Below, one piece after another: positions 34,811 through 47,047 of a stretch of 64,000 nt of DNA (position 1 is the stretch's first letter; each line of letters begins with the position of its first letter). The translations under genes were made by a program, and so were the position numbers. The notes under the pieces were generated by a model. The model was given only the letters and a program-made list of their open reading frames with translations. It was not told where the DNA came from and made no database searches. Source of the DNA: Lepidonotus clava (lineage: Eukaryota > Annelida > Polychaeta > Phyllodocida > Polynoidae); contig OW387139.1 of NCBI GenBank assembly GCA_936440205.1, positions 29,972,378-30,036,377 of the forward strand, read 5' to 3'.

Positions 34811-36930
34811 AAGGAAACTCCCGACTGGCCTTATACAACCTAGTGTAACCCTGCTGACCCAGATTGTACCCCACGGTTCATCCTTTTCCCCTGCCCCAGT
34901 GCGTAGTATGTCACAGGATGCCACTCTTTTGATCTGACCATCAGGGACAACTCTTACTTGTAACCAAATCTGGCAGAGATATGTTTTTGCAGTTGTTACA
35001 AAGCCCTCTGCAGCGCCCATTCATCACTGACACCCCCAGCCTTTTGTATAATTTTTTCAGTATTCTGTGAGACAGATGCTTAGGTAGCTAAGTCTAACAA
35101 TTACATACTTGATCTTCATGTAAACAAATGCCGTGCCAAGAGAGTGAGACATCCAACTGTGCGCTTCCGTCTCAAAGTTTTTCTATGACTTGTCATTTTG
35201 GCATTCTGTGCCAGTGTTAGAGTAAACGTCAAAAAGAAGCGAACACATCCCAATATGCTATAACTGTTATGACGAAAACGGAGAGATTGATCTCCGTTAT
35301 GATAATATACTCCAGACATGAGTCTTCCCCTTTGAAATTCAAGCGAATAGCTTGTATACAGATAAAGAAGTTTAACGTCCCTGTCCTCTGAAAAAATCTG
35401 GTTGGCTATAGCCTATCTAGTGTTATGCGCATGGACATTCATCAACAATATTTTTGTGGATATTTCTAATGATGATAATGATCTTTGGCTAGAAGCTAAC
35501 CATTGACCGTGAATCTACTGTACCCTTCCTTTTTGTCTCCAAATAATAAGTTCTGCCATATTCAAACTAGAAACCAAGGTGCATTACTTACCACAAGATT
35601 TATAAATCAAGGAAGTGGTTAATCCTTCATAGTACTATTCAATGCAATAACAACTCTTATAATGCAAAACCATATGCCCCTCGCCTGTTAGAGAAATTAG
35701 GTGTACGCCTGTAACCCCATGTGAGACATCTGTTACTCTGGTGAGCATAATGAGCTAGTTGGGGCTGTAACAGGGGGTGGTGGGTTCAGCCCTTTGGAGT
35801 ATTCACCCCCAGATAGCGCCCTGAGGTGGGGTCTGGACCCCCGGGTGCGGGGTCCTGGGCCCGGCGGGGTGAGGGGAGGGCGGGGACATGGAGGGCGTGC
35901 GCCCCATACCTGGCGTGATTGGGCCCGGCATGTGTGGGCAGAGGGTGGGGAGGGGCGCCAAATTCAAAGGGCCCCTAGGTAGGGATTCACCACTGTTCAC
36001 GTCTATGGGAAAACAATCAACCAGGAGGTGAGGTCCATTGAAGCGTTAAGGAGCCCCCAGGCACACCCTCTAGACTTTTTCTTTAAACGGCACTGATTCA
36101 TGGGCCTACTCCCTAGGCCTGTGGGAATTAGTCTAGCAAGCATATGCAATGATGTTATTTTGGACAGATGTATAGCCTATTCACTCTCTTTATTAATTAT
36201 AATGATGAGAATAAAGTATAGTGATGGTTTCATCACCTTGATAAACTAACATTCGATCTTCATGCTACACATCTATGCTCGACTGCTGTAACCAGACCAC
36301 AACAGTCGGTGTTCCCTGTACCTCCCCATTGATAAACTAGGAACGCGTGGCGAGGATCATTGATTTAGGCCGAAGTCTGACCTACTCACCCCTTACCCAC
36401 CGTCTCCCATCAGGTCCTGGAGGCAAAAAGGTGTCAGACACACCGGGTCAGCTGGCCCTCACGGGAGGGCGGGCCGTTTTCATTAGACACAGGCTGCTTG
36501 GAACTTGGCATCAACAGCGTGGAGTATTTGATCGAAGCCCAGGTTGGTGGGGCGGCAGGGGTGTGGTGGGCTGTCAGGTATGGCCCCTAGGTGGGGCAAT
36601 GTGACGGGCCGCTGGCGGTGATCAGTGGCTGACAGCTGTGTCCGGGGGCCGTGTACCTAGGGTGGTTGGAGGGATCCCATTCCATCCCTCACCGCCCCGT
36701 CCAACTTACCTTACTTGTGTTTCCCTTCCCTCTCTCCTAGCCCCTATTGCTTCTCCAGGGCGGACACTGAGTGGTAAACCAGGGCCCGACCCACCTGGAG
36801 GCCCGGCCGTAACATTACCTGGAGAATGCCGACCATGTGGCCACTTCTCCACGCCCCGCCAACCCAGCCTCTCATGCGCCACGCCCAACGTATGTCCCCT
36901 TCACCCCTGAACACACTGCGCGGTCTCTTC
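34811..36930. other. Mixed DNA with two GC-rich blocks
   Basis: AT-rich to 35760, then GC-rich at 35780-35980 and 36340-36920. CCTGGAGG occurs at 36416 and 36794, and TGACAGCTGTG (MEIS/TGIF-like) at 36630-36640. An 8-bp-arm hairpin AACGGAGA/TCTCCGTT lies near 35277-35298. A 141-codon minus frame (34595-35020) spans the candidate promoter and is not called a gene. Confidence 0.4.
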
Positions 36931-38645
36931 CACTGCTCCTGTGAAATATGTAAAGCATCTAAATTACTTTAGATCTTACCTCATGGCATGTAGTCGACAT
37001 CAAAACTTAAATAGACATTTTACTTGAAGAACAAAATCTGAAGTAGATGCCCCCTCCTGTCAATCGTAGCATGCTCAGATGAAGCAATACATGTATCATC
37101 GCTTTTCCAACAAACAGGGCACTTGATTTCACCAGTTCAACACGTTTTAAAACCATTCTATACCGGTGTTACGTATTCAATGCTAGAATTGCTTTTAATA
37201 GGTCATTATATTTCTCACCAGTAGACACTGCATGTTTATAATGTGTATAAGTGTAGTAAGTTCCATTACAAGATGATTACTCTACCGTTATCATAACTTG
37301 TCGCACGTGTAATAAAGCTTTTGCATTCTAGTGTCATTCTGGTGTAGTTCAAATCCCCATGTAAAACATGCAACTCACACTATAGTTCTATTGTAATTTA
37401 CATGAATATTTTTCATAAAAATCAGGATTATTACATAATAAATTCTGTGACAACTGTGTTTGACACTGTTTGACACTGTGTCTGGTACCTGGGTAACATA
37501 GTTATGCATACATCCGTTAGCTATTTTCCTACAAATGGACGCTATCTAATAAAGCCTTTTCACCCAGAATTGCATCCACCTCAAATACTAAATTATATAG
37601 CTACTCCATAGCATATTATACTGTTGTAAAAAGTGTTATGATGCGAAACCTTACATGCCAGTAGCCACTCGCCCATAGAATTTAGGTGCATGCCTAAAAG
37701 TCTGTGTCTGTTGGGTTGAGGAGGTGGCAGTCTCTGGGTTGGTATCCGCTCTGGTATCTCCCAATAGTAAACCCACAGTGGTCTGCTAATTGCCTAACCT
37801 GCTAACCCTCAGAGCCAGGAACTGCAGCAAAGACTCTGAGATTATTAGCGTAGCGGTATATAGTTTTGACTGCAGAGGCATGCACGCTACAAGTGTTTGA
37901 TGGTGATAGGAAACAGGACAAGACATAACCCTTTCTGACCAAACTGAGCCCAATTTAATCTATTTTGTCCATGATTATATTTCCTATTTTGGCCAATATT
38001 CACCTGACGTACTGTAACCCACCTGACCCATTTCGACTCTGTTAGCCAACTTTGGCACGTATTCGTCTATTCTGACAAATATCAATTTTACTCGACTTTT
38101 CTCTGTTCATAGATTTTAAATGAGCATCCATTTGCGAGATAGCAGCAGGAAGACATGTGTAGAATAGCAAGAGGAGGTTGATGCCATCCAACAAACACCC
38201 ATTCTATATACTAAACTTCAAAGTAAATAATCATGAAAAAGCGCGTTCTCACAATTATACGTTATAGTATATAATGGTAGAACTTGACACTCCACTTTGC
38301 CACTATTGCGATTTTGTTATTTTTCTCTAAACATTACCAAGGAAAAGATAGTTTGTAACAGTGAGAGAATAGGCCTATACCCGGACGCTTATACCCTTCT
38401 ATAGAAATGTTCTTTGATGTAACCGTTTGAACTTTCCCGCTGACTCACTACCCAGACGCTTCTTTGGTTTACAATAAAGGTAGATGATGCAGACCACTTT
38501 TTCAAACCTTCTATTACATGCCTAGGGTGACACATATTATATAGAGGGTGGACAACAACGACAAGGGGCCAGGTCCTGAGGCAGAATTGAGTATACATTC
38601 TGCATTCTAATGTCATCAGCTGAACTTTAGAGGCCGCCCTTACCC
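36931..38645. other. AT-rich DNA, nothing recognised
   Basis: AT-rich; a TGTTTGACAC unit is tandemly repeated near 37457-37478. No gene or repeat family recognised. Confidence 0.55.
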
Positions 38646-39247
38646 ATTTTACAGGCTGCCTACAAAATTACACAAACTGAAATTGATACAAATTAAGTTT
38701 GATGTGAAAATAATCAGATCAGCTTAAAATAAACCTTTCATGTGAAATCCACAAAACTGACAAAGGTATTAAATAGCCCATATTATAGAGGTGTAAAATT
38801 ATGGGACATGCTACCAATAGAAATTCAGAGAGCCACAACTAAAGTCAAATTCAAACAGGATGTCAAGGGATTCTTGACTGATCACCGATTATGACCTTAA
38901 AGCTGTCTCCCCCTCTCTCTCTCTCTTATATATATGAACTCTAATGGCAGAATCTAACATATAGTCTTTTTTTTAACTTAATTCAAGTTATCCGTGACCA
39001 CAAACCTGTTATTTGTTTATGATAATTATTGTACTTGTTTTTTTTTTAATTCCACTTATGTATCATCTCATCGTACCCCATTCCATATATCCCCAAATTC
39101 AACTGGAAGAACGTGCACTATATGTACGTGAAGTTGATGTAAATAAAAAAAAAGATTGTAGGCAGTATGGTTACATAGGAGTAACAATCGACTGATATCA
39201 TGGAGGCCCTTAAATGCTGATGAGGGCTATGAAGAAATAAAAAAATG
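38646..39247 (+). mobile_element. Degenerate LINE 3' end (non-LTR retrotransposon)
   Basis: A plus-strand frame ending in TGA at 38892-38894 encodes YYRGVKLWDMLPIEIQRATT followed by KVKFKQDVKGFLTDHRL. This is the conserved C-terminus of jockey/CR1-like LINE reverse transcriptases, where RGVxLWxxLPxEIQ marks the last conserved block. Upstream similarity (for example LPTKLHKLKLIQIKFDVKII from about 38654) is interrupted by an in-frame stop at 38730-38732, so the copy is dead. About 350 bases of 3' UTR follow and end in GAAGAAATAAAAAAATG, a typical A-rich LINE tail. The element is 5'-truncated, as is usual for the class. Confidence 0.7.
38733..38894 (+). pseudogene. LINE reverse transcriptase C-terminal fragment
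   Basis: 53 sense codons plus stop, containing YRGVKLWDMLP near the middle. It corresponds to the very end of the reverse transcriptase ORF after the catalytic domain. No catalytic residues remain, so this is a remnant. Confidence 0.65.
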
Positions 39248-40719
39248 TAGTTATGGATACTTCAGTGCTATTCTCAAAACACAGCTACCCGCACCAAAGG
39301 TTTTTATCATGTAAAATGAGAATTGTATATTTAGAAAAATCCACAGTCCGGTTTACTTTTAATACGTATACGTTGCTACGAGGTATACGATGGATATGGA
39401 CTAGGCGACATCTAACCTAGGAGATTCGATATCTGTCTGCACAAAGCTAACGTTTTGGAAACAAACTATGCCCCTCTGGCTAGGGGTATGACGTCGGTAT
39501 ATATAACCGTGACGTTTAGGGTGTCGGGGCAGGGGTGGGGTGTAAGGAGGTCTTTGTGACCATGCCCTAAGGCCTCGATCCAGGCTGTAATTAGCCCAAC
39601 CGGTACGACCGCCTCCCCAACCTGGGCTGTCGACAGAGTAACAACTACACAACCAGAAGCCCGAGTGATAAATAGGTGTGAATTTCCGTGGAATAACTTG
39701 TGGGATTCTAGAAGAGCGGACCTTTCTTACTGTAACATTGATATAGATATCGATGCCAAGATGTGGCTGATACGGTCAACAGGAAAGCATCAATAGGTTG
39801 TTGTGAAATTATCCCACTTTTTTGTATTTTGTATTCACTTTTGCAACAAAAACAACACTTACAAAAAATACTCAAGAATGTCTGGCAGAATGCTCTTGTG
39901 TACATCTATTCTGCTGTGATGCTTTGTAGATTAACCTATATTGTAGTACATGTAGCATGTGTAGTGAAAACGTATGCCAACCTTATAACTTGCAGAGAGC
40001 TTGTCCTACCACAGTAAACGTACTATAGAGAGGCGGGCTACAATAACACTATATATCTGTGTATACCTCAAAGGCGACACCCCTTTGGCGGCTCTTCTCA
40101 ATGGGAGATCAGAAAGCTCTAAAACTAATGTCCGAGGGTGACAAAAGGGAGCTAGTTTCCGGCCGGCTGCACAGCCAATGCGGATCACTCGCCAGCAACA
40201 GGCATCGGGGTGACACAAAGAGGATTCAACTTGTGAGTGGTGTCTCTCCTTGTATCCCCACCTCCCCTTTGCCTTATTCCTGAGGGGTGATGCAAGCAGG
40301 CCCAACGCCGACAGGACGTCTTACGGGTATTTTGACCTGTGATCAGCGCCAATGTGGCCAAATTCGGCACGGCCTGATGCGCATATAGGTTCTCACAAAT
40401 GCCCCTCGGCCCCCGCCTCCCGCCGACCTATGTATTTTGTGAGCTTTCCTGCTTATCGAGTGGATAATGTCCCCATCAACAGCCTCGTGGACTGGAAGTA
40501 ACGAGCTTTCTTGTTCAAGATGAAAACACACCAAAGAATGGGTCGGGTGCAAGCGAGGCAGTGAACCACCGACTGGAAAGATGGGTTAGGGTTGTCTCAT
40601 CGCCCGAAAACCCGTAGTTTTCCCCAGATACTGATTGCATATCAACACTTGGTATCTGTAATATGATTTCCTCATGAATACTTCCTACTTGTTGGCATTC
40701 AAATGTTTCCCTCTATAAT
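39248..40719. other. Mixed DNA, no gene
   Basis: AT-rich apart from 40060-40420. Short frames without motifs. Nothing recognised. Confidence 0.5.
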
Positions 40720-40887
40720 CAGTGGCGGATTTAGCGCACACACCCGATAACGGATTTAGGGCCAAATATTAACTTTTTCAATGTAAAATTCTCGAACCTG
40801 GGGGTACGGCGGAAATTTTTACAATAGGGCAAATTTTTGTAATAGGGCAACCCCCCCCCCCCCCCACTTTCTCTGGATCCGCACCTG
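40720..40887. mobile_element. Degenerate hAT-like MITE
   Basis: The left end CAGTGGCGGATTTAG (40720-40734) and the complement of the right end, CAGGTGCGGATCCAG (40873-40887), resemble the widespread hAT terminal repeat CAGTGGCGGATCCAG. The body is about 170 bp, non-coding, and includes a run of about 15 C at 40851-40865. A possible 8-bp target duplication is decayed (about half the positions agree). Confidence 0.5.
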
Positions 40888-42867
40888 GTAATTATTTGCA
40901 AAGAAAATACTATTAAATTCATAGGGATATTGATACAATTACAATCACAAGAAGTGATCTCAAATGAAAACATAATTTATTAACCTTACATTGGTTTGCT
41001 ATTCCAAAATTGGAAGGACTTGTATAGAAAAATGTAAAAACGGAGGATTCAAACTGTTTGCAAACCTATTGTTGAATGGGGCCATCGCTTTTACTTGCCA
41101 GTAGATTCCAACGCGAACAGGGCCGCGCGAAATTAAGCGCGCGGAAAGATAGGCTAAACGGCCCGCCGTAGGCAGCGCCCTCTATGAGCGCGCCCAGTCG
41201 ACCGGAAATGCCGATCGCCTTCAGTTGGTCGCTAAAGCGGTGCAGGCAAAACTAGGCCATGAGGCATCACCCCAGACCATCGAGTCGTTTTTGGTCCGAG
41301 TTGATTCAATGCTGACCAATTTTCATCATTTGAAGATTTAAGAGAAATAGTGCTGCTTTGGATAAAGAGTTGGTTCAAAGTGTGTTTTGCCATTGCCTTT
41401 TCTGGCTTGGCTGCTTATATGATTACATTGGAACTATTGTAGGTCTGATCCAAATTGTTGTTTTTTGTCATTCTGCTGTGATGTGATTACATGCTACTTT
41501 TTTCATAATAAAGAAAAAATTGAGCGCAATGTCTTCTTGCTTCTTGCATCACAACGTATAAAAGGCATGTAACAAAGTTGCCCTCTGCACTACATTCTTC
41601 ATTGAGTCTCCCTTTACTCCCTCCTTCTGGACGCTCGCTCTCCCCCATTGGCCTCCACTCTCCACGTAACAGGTTGCCATCCCCTGCGGCCAGATCGGCT
41701 GATGGGACTTTGGGGTAGCCCCGACCAGGCCTCTGGGAGCGGACGCCGGCCGCCCCCACCCCCCCCGCCAGATGGCACCACTGCCGCCCCGTGTCTGCCG
41801 GCCAGCCCAGGGTTAGACGTTATTGTTCTAATTTAGCCATATTACTCCCGATCGGGGGCAATTAATACGAGGCCTGTCATTAGGATTGACAGCTGATTGA
41901 ATCGGTGTCGTTAATGTCTTGTGGATCTGTGAGTAGACATAATAGAATTTCTATGGCAACCCTTTGAAGAGGTGCGAAGCAACTGTCGTTCTTGGACTAT
42001 TGACACTTTGTTTAATTTGTTGTCGTATCTACTACACGTGCCTCTATATCCGACCGTTATGATTGAATCCTACTTCATTCGTGATCCGATTTTCCTGAAA
42101 AAGTAATGATCTCAAACTTTAGCAAGGCACATATCAACCAAACGCGTATCATTTTCATATCACATTTTAATATCGAGTGGCCCATGTTGAGGCCTCTTGC
42201 ATACATGAGCTTCTCGGTTTACCCCGGACAATAATGGTAAATTTCAATCAAATGTCTGGTGTACTGCAAGGTGCGCCTTTTTCAGCGAGAAAGCCATTAG
42301 TGTTCTGTGGGCGCTCCTTTTCTGTCACTTTGGTTTTCTTGTGAATAGAGCTGCTCCGGTTTCGGCTCAACTGGGACAAAGTGGCCGGATGGCTGACGGC
42401 CGGTCGTGCCCACGCGCAGGGTACTTCTTGTGCTGTCCAGGCCATGTTTGGTTTCACATATCCCATCACCGCACAGAAACATGAGTCAGCGTTTTGTATC
42501 AAGATGCCTCGCTTTGTTTGATTGGCCTTGTCCAAAAGTCTCATCTGCAAATTGTCTGAATCGTCTAAAAGGTTTGAGTGTGTTGAGGGCAGGGGATATG
42601 GAAAAGGGGCAGGGTGTGCAGATATGGTGATACGGGGTACTTTGGTGATGAACGTTGTCGTTAGAGTATTGATTGCATGTCTGACCGCTGTATTGTTTTT
42701 ATCGGTCGGAAGAAACGTGTAAAGGTATTCTGTCAACATTTGAAACATAATTATGTTACGTCCTCTCCTATGATGATAGATATGCTGATTAATATGAATA
42801 TGCATTCTTGCTAGCAAGATGAGCCTTCCAGGAGAGGCGGCAACTGGCATGTAAATTCTTTCACGTC
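40888..42867. other. Mixed DNA, no gene called
   Basis: A CpG-rich piece at 41100-41250 and a GC-rich piece at 41640-41820 interrupt AT-rich DNA. GATTGACAG at 41884-41892 (PBX-MEIS-like) is part of TGACAGCTGATT at 41887-41898, a 12-mer repeated at 43302. A 200-codon minus frame at 42248-42850 has no recognisable domain and is not called. Confidence 0.4.
42348..42356. promoter_or_regulatory. Single GAGCTGCTC dyad
   Basis: Exact copy of the dyad, here isolated and in less CpG-rich DNA than the others. It may be a chance occurrence. Confidence 0.3.
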
Positions 42868-43060
42868 ACATTGTGACATTATTGCAACGTTCTGGTTATG
42901 TTCTTCAACCAAAAAATAATGGTATTTTGATGTTTTCCTTTGGTTCCCAACCTCTCTATAAATAACGTAACTGTTACGTTCCATTTTAGTAAGAAAGTAG
43001 CAGACTAACCAAAAAAGGTATGGTCATAGAATGGTGATGCTACATCGCAACTTGTCTGGG
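42868..43060 (-). mobile_element. Inverted-repeat MITE, copy 2 (truncated)
   Basis: Read on the minus strand from 43060, the sequence starts CCCAGACAAG and stays colinear with the element at 33068: both contain TTCTRTGACCATA, then GTTAGTC, then a CRTARC-to-TTACGTTATT block, a CATTATTTTTTGGT block and GAACRYAACCAGAACGTT, ending near CAATAATGTCRCAATG. The last roughly 110 bases of copy 1 are missing here. Inverted orientation relative to copy 1. Confidence 0.6.
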
Positions 43061-46000
43061 TAGGGGGGTGTAGACGAAACTGAAGAAGAATGTGGGTGAC
43101 ATTTTCATTTTTCATTCCAATTTATTACCGGGGTATATTTTCTCTGGCTTACCGTTCTGACATATAGGTGCACGTCAGGAGGTTGTTGAAGGACGAGGCC
43201 TGTCCTGCCAACATGTCGGCCGTCGACGACTGGCGGGCGTATTTTTAGTACCACAGTTGGTGTAAGGTGATCGTCGACTCATTACTTTCATATCCTGTCG
43301 GTGACAGCTGATTATTACAGAAAGCCTCATCATCACCAGCCTACTGCTCAACAGACAACCGGCATCGTAATGCGTGGGTTATCGAAAGTTGCACACCGCC
43401 ATGGAGGAGCAAAAATAGGTCTCAGGACTGTAGGGAGGGAGCGGGGGCGTCAATAAACCTTGTACATGTATACCAAAAAAACCTCAAGATTATCATATCA
43501 ATGGTACATTTATACGTATTTACGAGTTCATGAGTAGCCATGCCTACTGACGTCCTTAAGCTTTCTGCAACCAAATTCGTGATAGAGAAGAACTAGACTA
43601 AATACCCTTATGCATGCCTATAGAATTTGTATTTCTGTATAATATCGGTTCAATATAACACGAACTATAGTAGTATGTCTATGTACATTTATATTACCAG
43701 ATTACTGATTACATTACTTAATAATGCATATCATTTGTTCTAAACCACATGACTATACTTGTATTATATCTTTGGAGAAACGATGAAACTGGCTTACCTT
43801 ATCATATACATAACCAGTAATGCAATTCATTAATTTTAGCAAAAAGCCTGTTATAGAATATTGAATTCAATGCTGGTATGCTCCCCCGGAGATGGATCAC
43901 TTTGGAATGAATACCTTGAAAAACTGCATGAAAAACAGTACCTAAGCTTACCTATTATGAAGTATAGCATTCTATAATGTAAATCAAGAATGTGAAAGCC
44001 TACGTCCAGAAATAGATTGCATTTAACAAGTTATGTGTAGTCTTCACAATGCTGAAACATAAACTCCGGATACTATATATGATTCAGACCATAGATTCAG
44101 GGACACACAACCTATAATTCCCTGCTCCGAAACCAACAGTTCAATTTGATACCGAATTATTTGAAAAATGACGGACGGTTTGGCCCCTTTCATGATTGCT
44201 ACGGCTAGGGTCAGATCCGTCTACCTGCCATATGTTCATTGCAGATAAACGTTGCTATCACATTGATAACTGACGGCGAGGCGATGTTTCCATTAAAGTC
44301 GGCCGTTTGATCTTCTCCCGGGATGTCAGCTTGGAATTCCTGGGCTTCTACCTCTCAGATAAACCATATTCCCGGGGCCGCAACACCGGCATGGTTGAAT
44401 TTGCTCCAGGGCGATTGGTTTTAATTTGGGGCCATTCGTTTTAGATTTGGTCATATGCTTGATAGCGACGAGGCAGAAAAGGGAGATGACCTCATTATAG
44501 ATGGGAGGAGCAATCAACTCAAGGCCAGATGTTGAGAACACAGGAGAACGGGGTTAAGAAGAAAGGAGTAGATTTTCTGGGTGGCATTCTCCGCATTGAG
44601 TCTCGTGCAATGTATATATAATTATATATATGTCTTCAGTGGAAAGTCAAGGGGTGGAGTGAATCTAACAACTGATTTATCTACACTCAGTCCACCTTAG
44701 TTAAACTCCCTTCTCCCTCTGGGGTTTGCACACTGACGGCTGCCTGGTCTAATTTACCTGAACGGTGCTCATTAAAGAGCAACACAAATAAGTTAATGAT
44801 CACAGCAAAGTCTCACGTCAACTTTTCTTATGTCTCAACTCTAGAGCTGCAGCTGTTCTAGGTAGCCCACTAGAGTAAACAACATCAATTACAAAAAGAT
44901 AGTTTTCTCATTATCTTTTGGGCAGAAGATCAAATGTCAAATTGGCCAAGTTCTATGGGTCAAGGGTTAGTGGCCAGCGGAGACTGTCCATCATTTTTAT
45001 GGCTAAATTACCAAGAACATGTTTTCTTTAGAGTATCGGTAGGCCTTGTACAAATAGCTCTAGAAAGGATAAAAACGTTGTGGTCTAACGGGAAGGGGCT
45101 GACAAATGATGGAAAAATAAAAGGCCAGCTGACAATGTGTTTGGTGGAGCGACGTCTGCAGCAGTCAGGGGCGGGTGATAGGTAGCACTGTCATAATACG
45201 ATTAGCACTAATGACTAAAATGATGTTGTGGAACAACACAACAAGGACTTTGTTTTGGAATCATAAAGATGGATCCTATTGGAGATTGGCCTCTAGGACA
45301 AAGAGTGCGGGGCCCCGAGGGTTGGACATCAATTGGTGTGAATGTTTGTACTAGATCTGTCTGACCTTAGGGTTGGTGGTGTGCGGGTAGGGATGGCTAG
45401 ACAGTTAGGATGACACATAATGTGGTATAATCCTCTCTGGTACAGAGATAGTGCAGGGAAAAGTAGGGTCTCACTTGCCAACCAACTCACACTATGGGGG
45501 TACCCTATTCATTGTGTTTTCAAGTCCATCTCCTGGGGAAATATCATGATTCATCCAGCTTTCCCGTGCGTGCAGACCATACGTGAGCAGGTGGTTGCTG
45601 AGGCCCACCCAACTCTCCAGAGATCAGATAGAAGAAATTATGGAAGGACTGGGAGAAATGGAACAACAGCTGAGCATTATTGCCATTGAGATGCACACTG
45701 AAGCACATAGAAAATGTACAGAGACATAAACAGAAAAAAAAGTTTGGGGGACAGTTGACAAGATAAAGACAGAGACTGATTGAAGAAATTGAAAAGTGTT
45801 TGCACCTACAGACAGAGGAAATGTGCAATGGAAGGAAAGGATGATTTCATCCGAGAAGCTCAATTTTGAATGAAACTATAAAACGTTCACAAACAATGAT
45901 AGCTGGTCGCCACATTTCACTAATGCCCCTCCCATGAGGAAACTAGTGTCCAGCCTTCACCTCGATGAACAAAGCCTTTCGGGCTGCACCCGGCACGAAT

Positions 46001-46224
46001 TGAATTGAAATGCAGATTTTTGGGCTCTTGTTTGCGGCTATCCCACTCGTCTATTTGCCCAACATTTCATGATTTGCATACAGTTTCCAGTCTGGGAGGG
46101 GGATACGCTGTCCCCAGTTTTGTTTACCTGGGCATATTTTGAGTGCATCTGGTTGACTGACTGTGCATTCAGGGTGTGTTGACGGCCTGCACAATTCATG
46201 AACCCCCCTTTGGGTTCTGCCGTC
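43061..46224. other. AT-rich DNA, no gene called
   Basis: TGACAGCTGATT lies at 43302-43313. 43480-44260 is very AT-rich and featureless. TA-rich runs occur near 44610-44630. At about 45622-45723 a plus-strand frame reads DQIEEIMEGLGEMEQQLSII and ends at a stop, preceded by a CTCTCCAG splice-acceptor-like site. It looks like a short coiled-coil exon but is within what chance can produce. Confidence 0.35.
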
Positions 46225-46266
46225 TTCGGCTTTAATAATGAAGCCGAATTTGTACAGCTTCGGCTT
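46225..46266. repeat. TTCGGCTT hairpin plus third copy
   Basis: TTCGGCTT (46225-46232) and AAGCCGAA (46241-46248) form an 8-bp inverted repeat with an 8-base spacer. A third TTCGGCTT follows at 46259-46266. It may be a paired protein site or a hairpin. Confidence 0.45.
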
Positions 46267-46688
46267 ACAGAATGTCTTCAAATTTCTTTGTTGACATTGA
46301 CATTTGTTTGGGACGGGGTATTAGAGAGCATTCTGTTGACTTTCTACAGATGCGAGTTGTATTGCAGATGTGGACAAGGTAGGCTCTACCAAGGTTTCCC
46401 CCAAGGCAAACCAGGCATCTCTACAGTGATTTCACCTCCTGATATACCTCCTCAATTGCCTGGTTCCATAAACAATCACCCCGGAGCTATCTTGTTCATC
46501 TTAGACAATACAACTAGCAGATCTGTAGCTGTTATGCTAGAATTCTACCAATGTTGTAAATCTTATCAGAAAGTCCATTGTTCTTGGATAAGTACTCTGC
46601 CGAAGATTGTATGTGTGTGTAGCCCATTATACATGCGTACACTCTCACGCTTGTACATTCTTATTTGCGTACTTTTGTTCCCTCGTCT

Positions 46689-46696
<8 letters not shown>

Positions 46697-46719
<23 letters not shown>

Positions 46720-46755
46720 ATATATTATTGTGTGTGTGTGTGTGTGTGTGTGTGT
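46697..46755 (+). repeat. (TA)n and (TG)n microsatellites
   Basis: A (TA)n run at about 46697-46719 is followed, after a short AT-rich gap, by a (TG)n run at about 46729-46755. The composite dinucleotide repeat ends a 200-codon frame (46198-46800), whose last quarter is microsatellite translation. Confidence 0.9.
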
Positions 46756-47047
46756 CGTCGGGTAGGCCTATGTGTGTGTGTGGGAACAACAAGAACATGA
46801 ATATTATATTTGTTGCATAGTGCTAGAAATTACTTGACCCTATGGTCCTACAATGACTAATCAACGGTAGCCACAAGTCCACACACAGATTAATTGATTA
46901 TTGTTCCAAGTTATTTATCATATTATATTACAATTAACCATTTTGATTGCACAAAATATTACTTAATAGGTTAGTACTCCCATCGTTGATTTGGAAAAGT
47001 TCTGGAAGACAGCTGACTATAGATCTATATCCCCATGGCGTTCTGTC
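46756..47047. other. AT-rich DNA, nothing recognised
   Basis: Short AT-rich stretch between the microsatellites and the next MITE. Confidence 0.6.

Noticed and set aside
34595-35020. 141-codon frame on the minus strand
   Set aside because: It runs straight through the promoter-like cluster at 34.7-34.8 kb, matches no family I know and contains internal splice-donor-like words.
42248-42850. 200-codon frame on the minus strand
   Set aside because: No domain, no family resemblance, and an overlapping second frame. In 64 kb read in six frames, about 0.4 frames this long are expected by chance, so length alone is not evidence.
46198-46800. 200-codon frame on the plus strand
   Set aside because: Its last quarter is translated TA/TG microsatellite, and the rest shows no recognisable domain or repeat.
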